Shown in pieces: positions 19,485 to 28,621 of a DNA stretch of 64,000 nt. Source of the stretch: Campylobacter insulaenigrae NCTC 12927 (lineage in GTDB: Bacteria > Campylobacterota > Campylobacteria > Campylobacterales > Campylobacteraceae). Location: NCBI RefSeq assembly GCF_000816185.1, contig NZ_CP007770.1, forward strand, positions 930,001 through 994,000. The letters are read 5' to 3'. The position numbers and the translations under genes are program-made. The notes under the pieces are model-generated. The model saw nothing but the letters and a program-made list of their open reading frames with translations. It was not told the DNA's origin and did no database searches. Position 1 is the stretch's first letter; each line of letters begins with the position of its first letter.

Positions 19485-22019
19485 ATGAAAAAAATTACTT
19501 ATACTTTTTTAGTAGTTATTTTTGTGTTGCTTACAAGCGGCTATATTTTGCTTTTTACAAGCATAGGAAATAATTTCTTAAAACCAAAAATAGAAGAAAT
19601 TATCACACAAAAAAGTGGTATGAATATTCGCTTTGATAACTTTGAAATTCGCTTTTCTACTTTAGATATAAAAGCAAATTTAGATAATAAATTTTTTGTC
19701 AATATTGATGGAAAATTATCTCCTTTGAGCTTAGGCTTTGATTTAAATTATCTCATAGGATTACAAAAAAGTTATATTAAAGAATTAAAATTAAGCAATC
19801 AGCAAGATTTTACATTTAAAGGAAATATTGTTGGAAAAAGCAATGATTTTAATGTAAATGGAAATGGATTTTTATTTAATTCTAATCTTAGTTTAAAAGC
19901 TAATATTGTCGATTTTACGCCTTTAAATTTACAACTTTTAGGAAAAGAAATTGATATTGCACAGATTTTAGATTTTGCGAATTTACCAAGATATATACAA
20001 GGAAAAATAAATATTATCACTGATATTAGCGCTAAAGATTTAAAACCAAATGGAAATTCTTTGATTAATTTTTACACAAGCTCCGTTGATAGTACATTAA
20101 TTCAAAAAGATTTTAACCTTAGTTTACCAAAAGAAAATTTCATAAAAGGTGAAATTAAATCCTCAATACAAAATGGCAATATTATTTCTAAAAGTGAAAT
20201 TTTAAGTAATTTTTTTAAATTTTATACAAAACAAAGCGTTTATGAAATTCAAAACAATAAATTAAAATCTGATTTTGAAATATTTTTAGATGATTTTAAT
20301 CAATTTTCAAATATTGCTAAAATAAAACTTCAAGGAAAAGGCAAAATCAATGGTGATTTAGAATTTACACAAAATCAATTACAAAAATTAAATGCTACTA
20401 TTTATGGTTTTGGCGGGGAATTAAAAACTACATTATTAAATAATAACTTAAATATAAATACGACAACCATAGAAATCGCACAATTACTCAAAACTATCTC
20501 TATACCTGAAATTATAGATTCTAAATTACAATTGAATTTTAATGCTCAAGGTTTAGATTTTAAAAATTTTGATATGTTTGCAGAACTTAAAAATGCAAAT
20601 ATCAACACTAATGAATTTAAAAAAATCAATGGTTTAGATTTTCCAAAAACATCATTTAATCTACAAGCAAAAGCAAATGCAAAAAACTCTCTTATTAATT
20701 ACGAAGCATTAATGGATTCAAATATAGCTAAAATATCAAATTTAAGTGGTTCTTATAATCTTGAAAATAAAAATTTAAATACAAATATAAATGCTTTTGT
20801 AGACAATCTTAATAAGCTAAAAGTTTTAACAAAACAAAATCTTAACGGACCTTTAAATATAGATGCTAAAATTGATTTAAAAGATAATATTATTAATAAT
20901 CTTGATGCAAATATTAAAATTATGCAAGGATTAATCAATGCAAAATCTAACGGAAAAAGCTTGCAAGCAATTATAAACAATGTAAAATTAGAACAAATTT
21001 TTCCTTTAATAGGACAACAAACTTTAGCATACGGAGATATTGATGCCAAAGTAGAATTAAATTCTTTAGATATTAACAATCTAAATGGAAAATTTAATGC
21101 AAATATCAATTCATCATTTAATGAAATAGAACTTTCAAAGCTTCTTAATAAAAAATTTCCAAAAAACACTTCAGCAAAAGCAAATATAGAAGGGAAAATC
21201 AATAAATCTATTTTGGATTTTGATGCAAAAATACTTTCATCATTTGCTAATATTAACACCTTTAAGGGAAAATTTGATCTTAATAAAATTCTTCTACAAA
21301 GTACTTATGATATTTCACTCAATGATTTTTCAACTTTAGGCTTTTTAATAGATAGAAAATTAAAAGGAAAGGCAGATTTTAATGGTCAATTAAATTTTGA
21401 AAATAATTTAATTGATGCAAATATTATTAGTAAAAAAATTTTTGAAGGACAAATGGATGCAACCTTAAAAAATAATATACTTCAAGCAAATATCAAAAAT
21501 GTTGATTTATCAAATTTAGCTCAAAGTTTAGATTTTCCAGACTATTATGAAGCAAAATCTGATGTAAAAGCAAATTATAATCTTTTAACAGAAAATGGAG
21601 AACTTTCGCTAGATCTTAAAAATGGAAAATTAAAAAAGAATTTAATGACAAATACACTAATGTTGTTATTACAAAAAGATATTACTGAAGATGTTTATCG
21701 TAGCGGAAACGCAAATGCTATTATTAATAAAAATCTTATTGATTTAAATCTTGATTTACTAGCTGATCGTAGCAAAATAAATATCGCAAAAGGTAAAATA
21801 AACACTCAAAATAGTGCTTTAAACATCCCATTTAATATAGAAATAGATAGAGCTAAATTTAAAGGAACAATCAATGGGACAACAGAAAATCCAAAAATTA
21901 AACTAGATACAAAAAGCACTTTGAACACAATCAAAAATATCATCACTGGAGAAAATCCAAAAGAAGAAAAAAATAAAAACAATAAAGGTATAAATCAACT
22001 TTTCAATAAAATATTCTAA
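19485..22019 (+). CDS. Large AsmA-like envelope protein
   Basis: This 844-residue protein has an N-terminal membrane anchor (about residues 5-29), then a long periplasmic region rich in Asn, Lys, Ile and Leu with repeating beta-strand patterns such as NLNGKFNANIN. This is the layout of AsmA/TamB-like proteins, which in other bacteria move phospholipid or help outer-membrane assembly. I assign it by architecture, since no catalytic motif is expected. The ATG follows AAAGG. C. jejuni has a similar periplasmic protein gene next to groES, as I recall. It ends convergently with hpf. Confidence 0.65.
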   Translation: MKKITYTFLVVIFVLLTSGYILLFTSIGNNFLKPKIEEIITQKSGMNIRFDNFEIRFSTLDIKANLDNKFFVNIDGKLSPLSLGFDLNYLIGLQKSYIKELKLSNQQDFTFKGNIVGKSNDFNVNGNGFLFNSNLSLKANIVDFTPLNLQLLGKEIDIAQILDFANLPRYIQGKINIITDISAKDLKPNGNSLINFYTSSVDSTLIQKDFNLSLPKENFIKGEIKSSIQNGNIISKSEILSNFFKFYTKQSVYEIQNNKLKSDFEIFLDDFNQFSNIAKIKLQGKGKINGDLEFTQNQLQKLNATIYGFGGELKTTLLNNNLNINTTTIEIAQLLKTISIPEIIDSKLQLNFNAQGLDFKNFDMFAELKNANINTNEFKKINGLDFPKTSFNLQAKANAKNSLINYEALMDSNIAKISNLSGSYNLENKNLNTNINAFVDNLNKLKVLTKQNLNGPLNIDAKIDLKDNIINNLDANIKIMQGLINAKSNGKSLQAIINNVKLEQIFPLIGQQTLAYGDIDAKVELNSLDINNLNGKFNANINSSFNEIELSKLLNKKFPKNTSAKANIEGKINKSILDFDAKILSSFANINTFKGKFDLNKILLQSTYDISLNDFSTLGFLIDRKLKGKADFNGQLNFENNLIDANIISKKIFEGQMDATLKNNILQANIKNVDLSNLAQSLDFPDYYEAKSDVKANYNLLTENGELSLDLKNGKLKKNLMTNTLMLLLQKDITEDVYRSGNANAIINKNLIDLNLDLLADRSKINIAKGKINTQNSALNIPFNIEIDRAKFKGTINGTTENPKIKLDTKSTLNTIKNIITGENPKEEKNKNNKGINQLFNKIF

Positions 22020-22039
22020 GCTCCTAAAGAGCTTAGAAT
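22013..22039. terminator. Bidirectional terminator between AsmA-like gene and hpf
   Basis: A perfect 11-bp stem (22013-22023 with 22029-22039) has loop CTAAA. It contains the AsmA-like stop codon and lies just past the end of hpf. Confidence 0.8.
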
Positions 22040-22043
22040 CATA

Positions 22044-22562
22044 TTAAAATAAACCAAATTTTCCATCTTTTTTCTTAAATAAGACTCTCATTTTAGCATC
22101 CATATCATTAAATACTAAAAATATATCCTTGCTAGATTTAAGTTTTTTTAAAGCCTCATCAATCTCTAAAGGCTTATAAAGCTCTAACTCTGTAGGAATT
22201 ATCTCGTCTTCATCAACAATACTCGGTAAAATAGTGTTTTCTTTTATTTCATCTTGGTGCTTATGAGTAGTATTTTTATCATGTAATCTTCTCAAAACTT
22301 TAGAAATTCTATCAACTGCTAAATCAATAGCAGCATATAAATCTTTATCTTTTTGTTTAACTACAACGGTATTAATTCCTGCTAAATTTATACTAAACTC
22401 AGCCCAAAATCCTTTTTTACCATGTCTTTCATCAGCACTAATCACACAACGAGCAGAAATCACATCAAGATTATATTTTGTTAAAGTTTCAAAACTTTTT
22501 TCTACATATTCTTTAATAGAATCTGTAAGCTCAAATTGCTTTCCAACTATACTTGTATTCAT
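22044..22562 (-). CDS. hpf: Long-form ribosome hibernation promoting factor
   Basis: Long HPF dimerises ribosomes into inactive 100S particles in stationary phase. At 172 residues it has the N-terminal RaiA/HPF fold (about 1-100) and the C-terminal dimerisation segment ending FKKKDGKFGLF. An upstream in-frame ATG at 22592 exists. The start at 22562 is preferred because AAAAGGAG lies just before it and MNTSIVGKQFELTDSIKEYVE is the conserved beginning. It lies 53 nt after the MagIII-like gene at the end of the minus-strand series. Confidence 0.92.
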   Translation of the reverse strand: MNTSIVGKQFELTDSIKEYVEKSFETLTKYNLDVISARCVISADERHGKKGFWAEFSINLAGINTVVVKQKDKDLYAAIDLAVDRISKVLRRLHDKNTTHKHQDEIKENTILPSIVDEDEIIPTELELYKPLEIDEALKKLKSSKDIFLVFNDMDAKMRVLFKKKDGKFGLF

Positions 22563-22615
22563 TATTTCTCCTTTTTTTGAAGTCAAATACATTATAGCAC
22601 TTTAAAAGTAAAATA

Positions 22616-23299
22616 TTAAACCATCGTCAAAGACTTTAATATCCCTTCTCCTTGAGTCGATATATTTTTACCCAAAAAGTATTTTTTGCAAAAAATTACA
22701 ATCATTGCGTGAAAAATTTGATAAAGTTTATAAAGTTCATATTGTCTTCCTAATAATTTATTTAAATTATTTTGATTACTAGCTATATTCTGTATAAAAA
22801 ATTCGTTTAAATCTTCATAATTATCTAATTCATAACCCAAATATCTTGAAATTTTGGCACTATAAGCATCCACTACTAAAACTTCACGCTTGCAAATATA
22901 ATTTAAAATTCCATCAACACTCTCTTGACCTAAACCTTTAATATCCAAAAGCCATTCTCGACAAACTTCATTTTTAAATTCATCAAATGAAGCAAAATTA
23001 TCAAATAAAGCTTGAATAAAATTTTTTATATACTTAGCTTTCGTATTATAAAAACCGCTCGGTTTTATTAACGAAGCAAAATTTTGCATTGAAATAACTT
23101 GAATATCTTCAAATTTAGTAATATTAGCACTTCTTAAATTTTCTAAGGCCTTAAGTACATTCTTCCAATTGGTATTTTGAGTTAAAATAACAGAAATTAA
23201 AATTTCAAATTCACTCAATTTATTATTTTCAAACCATTCAAATTCTTTAAATTCAATATCAGCTAAAATCAAAACTTTAAATATTTCATAACCATTCAT
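22616..23299 (-). CDS. Endonuclease III-family DNA glycosylase, MagIII-like
   Basis: This 227-residue protein belongs to the helix-hairpin-helix glycosylase superfamily. It has the core LISVILTQNTNWKNV, the hairpin LLDIKGLGQESVDGILNY and the catalytic Asp in VVDAYS. The C-terminal four-cysteine Fe-S motif of endonuclease III is absent, and the hairpin resembles that of Helicobacter MagIII (3-methyladenine glycosylase). Removal of alkylated adenine is therefore more likely than thymine glycol repair. The ATG overlaps the mfd stop by 4 nt, linking two repair genes. Confidence 0.8.
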   Translation of the reverse strand: MNGYEIFKVLILADIEFKEFEWFENNKLSEFEILISVILTQNTNWKNVLKALENLRSANITKFEDIQVISMQNFASLIKPSGFYNTKAKYIKNFIQALFDNFASFDEFKNEVCREWLLDIKGLGQESVDGILNYICKREVLVVDAYSAKISRYLGYELDNYEDLNEFFIQNIASNQNNLNKLLGRQYELYKLYQIFHAMIVIFCKKYFLGKNISTQGEGILKSLTMV

Positions 23300-26232
23300 G
23301 ATTTTGTTCTTCTAAGATAAGTGAGTATCGTATCTAATATATCGTCATCATCTTTACTCTTTGCCTTGACAATTTCTTTATTATCATCATTTTTTACAAA
23401 ACAAATATTTTGTTCAAAGTTACTGATTAATTTATAATCATCACTAGCTAAAATTTTTATTGTAATTAAATCTAAAAATTGTTTTGTATAAATATCTAAT
23501 TTTCCAAAGCGATCAATCATTTCACTTTCTATTTCATATATTTCACTCACACTCGCACATTTACTAAGTCTTCTGTAAAGTTCTAATCTTAAACGATCCT
23601 CGTTGATATATTCACTATTAATAAAAGCATTGACATTTAGTTTTAAATCAATCTTGTTTTCTTTTATTGTCTCATTTTTGCTTAATTTATTGATTTCATC
23701 TTCAAGCATTTTAAGATATAAACTGTAACCAATTTGTTCAATATGACCACTTTGATCAACACCTAATAAATTACCTCCTCCACGAATTTCTAAATCATGA
23801 TAAGCAAGTACAGAGCCTGAACCCAAATAAGAATTACTCTCTAAACTAGTTAATCTTTTTAAAGAATCTTTTGTAAGTTTTTCCTTATCTTCAATTAAAA
23901 AATAACAATATCCTTGTATAGAACTTCGTCCTACTCTACCTCTTAGTTGATGTAAATCAGCCATACCAAAACGATCTGAATTTTCAATTATAATAGTATT
24001 TACGTTTGGAAGATCAATACCACTTTCAACTATAGATGTACAAAGCAACAGGTCATATTCTTTATTCTCAAATCTAAGCATTTCTTCTTCAGTTGTTTTA
24101 GCATCAATCTTAGAATGTAATATTAAAATTTTCAAATGTGGAAATAATTCTAAAAGATATTTCTTACTCTCATTAATACTTGCAATATGATTGTGAATAT
24201 AAAATATTTGACCCGCTCGTCTTAATTCCCTCGAAATGGCTTCCTTAACCAAAGCATCACTACTCTCTCTAACAAAAGTCCTCACATCTAAACGATCATC
24301 AGGTGGAGTTTGTAAAACACTGTAAGATTTTAAAGAACTCAATGCTTGATTTAAACTTCTTGGTATAGGTGTTGCAGACATTGAAAGAATATGCGAATTT
24401 TTACTAAATTCTTTTAATTTTTCTTTTTGCTTTACACCAAATTTATGCTCTTCATCAATCACAATCAAACCTAAATTTTCACATTCTATATTTAAAAGAG
24501 AATGAGTTCCAACAACTACACAAGGCTTTTTTTCTTTTAAAAATTCTAAAATTTGTTTTTTTTCTTTTGAATTAGTAAAACGATCAAGTTTAAAAACATT
24601 AATATTAAAACTAGTAAATCTACGCTTTAATGTCTTAAAATGTTGAGAAGAAAGTAAAGTTGTAGGTACAAAAAATAAAGCAGTAAAACCGCTTTTTACA
24701 CAAGCAAATATAGCATTCATAGCAATTTCTGTCTTACCAAATCCAACATCCCCACTAAGCAATCTATCCATAACTTTAGAACTTTGAATATCTTGAAAGA
24801 TTTCTTTACATACTTGCTCTTGATCCTTAGTATAAGCAAAACCTGCACTATTTATAAATTCATCTTGTAAATTTTCAGAAATATATAAATTTTTAGCTTT
24901 AATTAACGATCTTGCAGCAGCTAATGACACAATATTGGATGCAATAGCAAAAAGTTTTTCTTTAAGTTTTTCCTTAAGTTTTAAAAACGTTCCTTTGCCA
25001 AGCTTATCAAGCAAAGGAATACCACCACTAACACCTATATATTTATCTATCATATATAAATTTTCTACAGGTAAAAGCAATTTATCATTATTTAAATAGC
25101 CAAGTGCCACAAATTCTTTTTTTGCTCCAGCAATCACAATAATCTCAAGTCCTAAAAATTTAGCTACTCCATAATCTTCATGAACTATATAATCACCTAC
25201 TCTAAGTTCATCTATAATCAAATTTGCTTTTTTAATTCTTTTATTTTTTTGCTTTTTATTCAAAGAAACAATTAATTTTTCTTTAGTAATTAAATTTAAT
25301 CTCAAATCGCATATCTTTAGAGTAATATTTTGAGAATGCTCTATATTTAAAGCCCTAAATAAAACTTCATTCTTAGCCAGAACTATAATGTTTTTATCTT
25401 TATGAAAAGAAAAAAAATCTTGATTGTAGGTGCTTAATAAATTTTTACAATATTTAGCTTGAGGTAAAATATTTTGATTAATTTTACTAATATCCTCTTC
25501 AAAATCATTGCTTTGAAATTCTTTAACGCTTATAAAATTTAAATTTAAATAATCATAAAAATTATCAATACACCAAAAACCTAAAGAATTAACATCGCTA
25601 ATAATGCTTTGACCTTGAAAATTTCTAATTTTTTCTTGCAAATTATTATATTGATCTTGATTTAAATTACTTAAAAAAGGACATATTTCTATACTAGAAA
25701 GTTCTTTAGGTATAGATTTTTGAGAATTAACATCAAAATATCTTATACTTTCTACTTCATCTGAAAAAAGTAAAATTCTAAATGGCTGATCTTCATTTAT
25801 AGCAAAAATATCAATTATCTCTCCACGGATAGAAATTTCTCCTTTATCTTGAACAATATCTACAAATTCATATCCGCTATGCAGCATTTCCTCTTTAAAT
25901 TTTTCTAATTTAATTGATGAATTGCTTTTTAGAATAATATTTTGTAAATTATTTTTTCCTGGTAATTTCTGTAGTATAGTTCTTATAGGAGAAATTAAAA
26001 TTTTACTTTGTGCTTCTTTGTGATAAGCATTTAAAACTTTACAAATTTCAAATAACTCTTTTGAAAAAGAACGCAAATCGCTTCCAAATTGCGCTCTAAA
26101 ATCTGGTAAAACATAAGTTTTAAAACCCAAATACAAACAAACTTGAGCTAAATCATCAGCCTCTTTATCATCCTCGCAAATTATTAACTCAGTTTGTATA
26201 TCTTGCAAATACTCATATAATCTAGCTTGCAT
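23296..26232 (-). CDS. mfd: Transcription-repair coupling factor Mfd
   Basis: Mfd removes RNA polymerase stalled at DNA lesions and recruits UvrA. At 978 residues it is shorter than E. coli Mfd (1148). The UvrB-like N-terminal part, the polymerase-interacting domain (ELRVGDYIVHEDYGVAKFLG), the RecG-like helicase motifs (SGDVGFGKTEIAMNA, VIDEEHKFG, SATPIPRSL, and LRGRVGRSSIQGYCYF) and the C-terminal TRCF domain are all present. It overlaps the bactofilin gene by 11 nt and the glycosylase gene by 4 nt. Confidence 0.97.
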   Translation of the reverse strand: MQARLYEYLQDIQTELIICEDDKEADDLAQVCLYLGFKTYVLPDFRAQFGSDLRSFSKELFEICKVLNAYHKEAQSKILISPIRTILQKLPGKNNLQNIILKSNSSIKLEKFKEEMLHSGYEFVDIVQDKGEISIRGEIIDIFAINEDQPFRILLFSDEVESIRYFDVNSQKSIPKELSSIEICPFLSNLNQDQYNNLQEKIRNFQGQSIISDVNSLGFWCIDNFYDYLNLNFISVKEFQSNDFEEDISKINQNILPQAKYCKNLLSTYNQDFFSFHKDKNIIVLAKNEVLFRALNIEHSQNITLKICDLRLNLITKEKLIVSLNKKQKNKRIKKANLIIDELRVGDYIVHEDYGVAKFLGLEIIVIAGAKKEFVALGYLNNDKLLLPVENLYMIDKYIGVSGGIPLLDKLGKGTFLKLKEKLKEKLFAIASNIVSLAAARSLIKAKNLYISENLQDEFINSAGFAYTKDQEQVCKEIFQDIQSSKVMDRLLSGDVGFGKTEIAMNAIFACVKSGFTALFFVPTTLLSSQHFKTLKRRFTSFNINVFKLDRFTNSKEKKQILEFLKEKKPCVVVGTHSLLNIECENLGLIVIDEEHKFGVKQKEKLKEFSKNSHILSMSATPIPRSLNQALSSLKSYSVLQTPPDDRLDVRTFVRESSDALVKEAISRELRRAGQIFYIHNHIASINESKKYLLELFPHLKILILHSKIDAKTTEEEMLRFENKEYDLLLCTSIVESGIDLPNVNTIIIENSDRFGMADLHQLRGRVGRSSIQGYCYFLIEDKEKLTKDSLKRLTSLESNSYLGSGSVLAYHDLEIRGGGNLLGVDQSGHIEQIGYSLYLKMLEDEINKLSKNETIKENKIDLKLNVNAFINSEYINEDRLRLELYRRLSKCASVSEIYEIESEMIDRFGKLDIYTKQFLDLITIKILASDDYKLISNFEQNICFVKNDDNKEIVKAKSKDDDDILDTILTYLRRTKS

Positions 26233-26626
26233 CTTGATTTGTTTCTTCTACACTATCTAATACAGCCACCTCTTCATCTTTTTCTACAATTTTACTGCTT
26301 CCATTAAATTTACCACCGTTTTCTATACTAAGCTGTTTTACGACAATATTTCCATTCAAAACACCACCAGATAAAATTTCAAGAGAATCTACGCTCATTT
26401 CTCCTTCGAAAATACCGTTAATAACTATTTTATCAGCCTTAACCTGTCCCTTTAAAACACCACTTTTACCTATTACTATAACACTTGAAGAAATTATATC
26501 TCCAGTAATTTCTCCATCTAGATGAAGCATAGAATTAAAATAAAAACTGCCCTCTATTTTTGCGCCGCTTGAAATGACTGTAGTTTCGGATACTGAAGCA
26601 ATAGAGCCTTTATTAAAGATTGCCAT
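26222..26626 (-). CDS. Bactofilin (CcmA-like cell-shape protein)
   Basis: Bactofilins polymerise without nucleotide into filaments and help localise peptidoglycan enzymes. The 134 residues hold the DUF583 beta-helix repeats (SGAKIEGSFYFNSMLHLDGEITGD and similar, about 20-110). The ATG at 26626 follows AAGGAGAG. The first 73 nt lie inside the 3' end of the M23 peptidase gene in another frame. In Helicobacter ccmA sits beside csd1, an M23 endopeptidase, and the two set helical shape. The same pairing here supports that role. Confidence 0.9.
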   Translation of the reverse strand: MAIFNKGSIASVSETTVISSGAKIEGSFYFNSMLHLDGEITGDIISSSVIVIGKSGVLKGQVKADKIVINGIFEGEMSVDSLEILSGGVLNGNIVVKQLSIENGGKFNGSSKIVEKDEEVAVLDSVEETNQDAS

Positions 26627-27462
26627 GGAACTCTCCTTTCTTGATCAAAAATTTGTTCATAGTTTTTATGATTTAAATTGATAAAAATCATAGGATCTAA
26701 AAGTTTATTAATAAATCGAACTTCATAATGTAAATGTGGACCTGTAGAAAGTCCTGTACTACCTGTATAGCCTAATAATTGACCTTTTTTTACAAATTCT
26801 CCTGCCTTAACAACATCTTGACGAGTCATATGAGCATAAACTGTTTTAAAACCAAAATTATGAATTAAAATCACAGAATAACCATATCCATTATTACTGT
26901 ATGCAGCATATTCAACAACTCCATTTGCAGGAGCATAAATTGGAGTTTTTAAAGGCGCCCTTAAATCAATACCTGGATGAAACTCTTTTTTATTTAATAT
27001 AGGATGATGACGCCAACCAAATTCTCCAGTGATACCATTATCTGCTATTACATGACCATTAGGAATTTGAGTCAAAAACAAATATGCTTGGTCGTTTGTC
27101 AATTTTACTTTTTCTAATCTTTCAGGTATATCTAAACTTTCATCTTGTTTTAAACCAAGATTTTCTTCAATATCAGCAAGTTGAGTTTGAAGTTCATCAT
27201 ATAAAGCGGCTTTTTCTTCTAAATTTTTTTGCATACTTTCATTTTGAGAAAAAAGTTTGGTATTTTTTACACTCAAACTCTCTTGATCTTTCAAAAGCTC
27301 TGCTCTTTTAGTTGCCAAATAATTAATATATAAAGCACCTAAAACTATAACTATAAAAACAAAAGAAGTAAAATAAATAATCACTTTTTTAATAATTTGA
27401 CTTAATAAAAAATGTCTAGAACCATTAACATCTGTTATAGTAAGTGTAAATTTATCTTTCAC
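26554..27462 (-). CDS. M23 peptidoglycan endopeptidase, Csd1/Pgp3-like
   Basis: This 302-residue LytM-type metallopeptidase probably trims peptidoglycan cross-links and shapes the helical cell. It has one N-terminal membrane anchor (about 28-48), a coiled coil (about 52-105) and the M23 domain with zinc ligands H162 and D166 (FHPGIDLR) and H245 in GPHLHYE, plus H211 and H243. The start is GTG at 27462, preceded by AGAGGG, and overlaps folC by 11 nt. The last 24 residues are encoded inside the bactofilin gene. C. jejuni Pgp3 is, as I recall, its counterpart. Confidence 0.9.
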   Translation of the reverse strand: MKDKFTLTITDVNGSRHFLLSQIIKKVIIYFTSFVFIVIVLGALYINYLATKRAELLKDQESLSVKNTKLFSQNESMQKNLEEKAALYDELQTQLADIEENLGLKQDESLDIPERLEKVKLTNDQAYLFLTQIPNGHVIADNGITGEFGWRHHPILNKKEFHPGIDLRAPLKTPIYAPANGVVEYAAYSNNGYGYSVILIHNFGFKTVYAHMTRQDVVKAGEFVKKGQLLGYTGSTGLSTGPHLHYEVRFINKLLDPMIFINLNHKNYEQIFDQERRVPWQSLIKALLLQYPKLQSFQAAQK

Positions 27463-28621
27463 AATACCCTCTTAAAAATTTTTCAACCAAAACAAAAGAA
27501 CCAAAAACTAAATATAAATTCTCTTTTTGTATAGAATAAAATGTTTTATATTTAATATCTAACTCTTCTAAGCATCTTATTAACTCTTCACCAGCTAAAG
27601 CTCTGTCTTCACACTGATAATTATAAATTTCAACCATTTCAATAATAGGTTTTAGTATTCTTAAAATATTACGAAAATCTTTATCTAAAAAGCAATTATA
27701 AACTAAATGAACTTTTTTTTCCTTAAAAATTGAAACTAAAATTGAAGCTGCCATTTCATTATGACCAACATCAACAAAAAGATTACGAGAAATTTGTTCG
27801 CATCTACCCCTTAAATCCAATCTTGGAAGCTTACTAAGACTTTCAATCAAATTATTTTTATTTTTGTTCAAAATTAACATAAAACTTTCTAATGCAAGTA
27901 AAAGATTATTTTTTAAAAATATAGCCAAATGATACTTTTCAATATACTCTTGAGCAAAAAATTCAATCTTTTTATCTCTGCAAAGTGTGGATATCCAAAG
28001 TGTAGATTTTTTTAAAAGAGCAATATGCTTAGCTAATTTTAAAACCTCTATTTCTTGTTCATTAGAAATAATCGCTTTAGATTTCATAGCTTTTAATTTA
28101 GCTCTTGCAATCTTTTTAAGGGAATCTCCTAACATTTCTTGATGATCAAAACCAATTTTAGTAAAAACATTAAAATCTCTATCAAAAACACTTGTAGCGT
28201 CATATTCTCCACCAACTCCAGCTTCAAATATTACATAATCACATTTTTCAAATACCACTAGCGCTAAAAAAGTAGCGTATTCAAAATAACTAAGCTTTTG
28301 TAAATCATGAGCTAGAATTTGCTCTAATTTTTTATGTGCTTTTTCTAAAGTTTCATCATCTAAAATAACTCCATTTAACCAAAATCTTTCATTGAAAGTA
28401 AAAATATGAGGACTAGTGTAATGACCTACACTAAAACCTTCTTGTTGTAAAAGCATAGCCAAAAATCTTCCTGTACTACCTTTTCCATTAGTTCCTATAA
28501 TCTGAATATTTTTCGTCTTTGCAAATTGATCTTTATATTTTTCATACATAGAAAACATAAAAAATCTATTGATTTTTTTATAAAACATAGTTTTTTCTGC
28601 AAGAATATTTTTAAATTTCAT
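27452..28621 (-). CDS. folC: Bifunctional folylpolyglutamate/dihydrofolate synthase
   Basis: FolC adds glutamate to dihydropteroate or folates using ATP. The 389 residues include the Mur-ligase-like P-loop GTNGKGSTGRFLAMLLQ (about 43-59), the GHYTSPHIFTFNERF motif, and GAGVGGEYDATSVFD. The ATG overlaps the stop of the GGDEF-like gene (ATGA). It sits upstream of the cell-shape genes, as in Helicobacter. Confidence 0.93.
   Translation of the reverse strand: MKFKNILAEKTMFYKKINRFFMFSMYEKYKDQFAKTKNIQIIGTNGKGSTGRFLAMLLQQEGFSVGHYTSPHIFTFNERFWLNGVILDDETLEKAHKKLEQILAHDLQKLSYFEYATFLALVVFEKCDYVIFEAGVGGEYDATSVFDRDFNVFTKIGFDHQEMLGDSLKKIARAKLKAMKSKAIISNEQEIEVLKLAKHIALLKKSTLWISTLCRDKKIEFFAQEYIEKYHLAIFLKNNLLLALESFMLILNKNKNNLIESLSKLPRLDLRGRCEQISRNLFVDVGHNEMAASILVSIFKEKKVHLVYNCFLDKDFRNILRILKPIIEMVEIYNYQCEDRALAGEELIRCLEELDIKYKTFYSIQKENLYLVFGSFVLVEKFLRGYCER

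Noticed and set aside
20753-21259. 168-residue minus-strand open frame inside the AsmA-like gene
   Set aside because: Shadow of Asn/Lys-rich coding sequence, without start signals.
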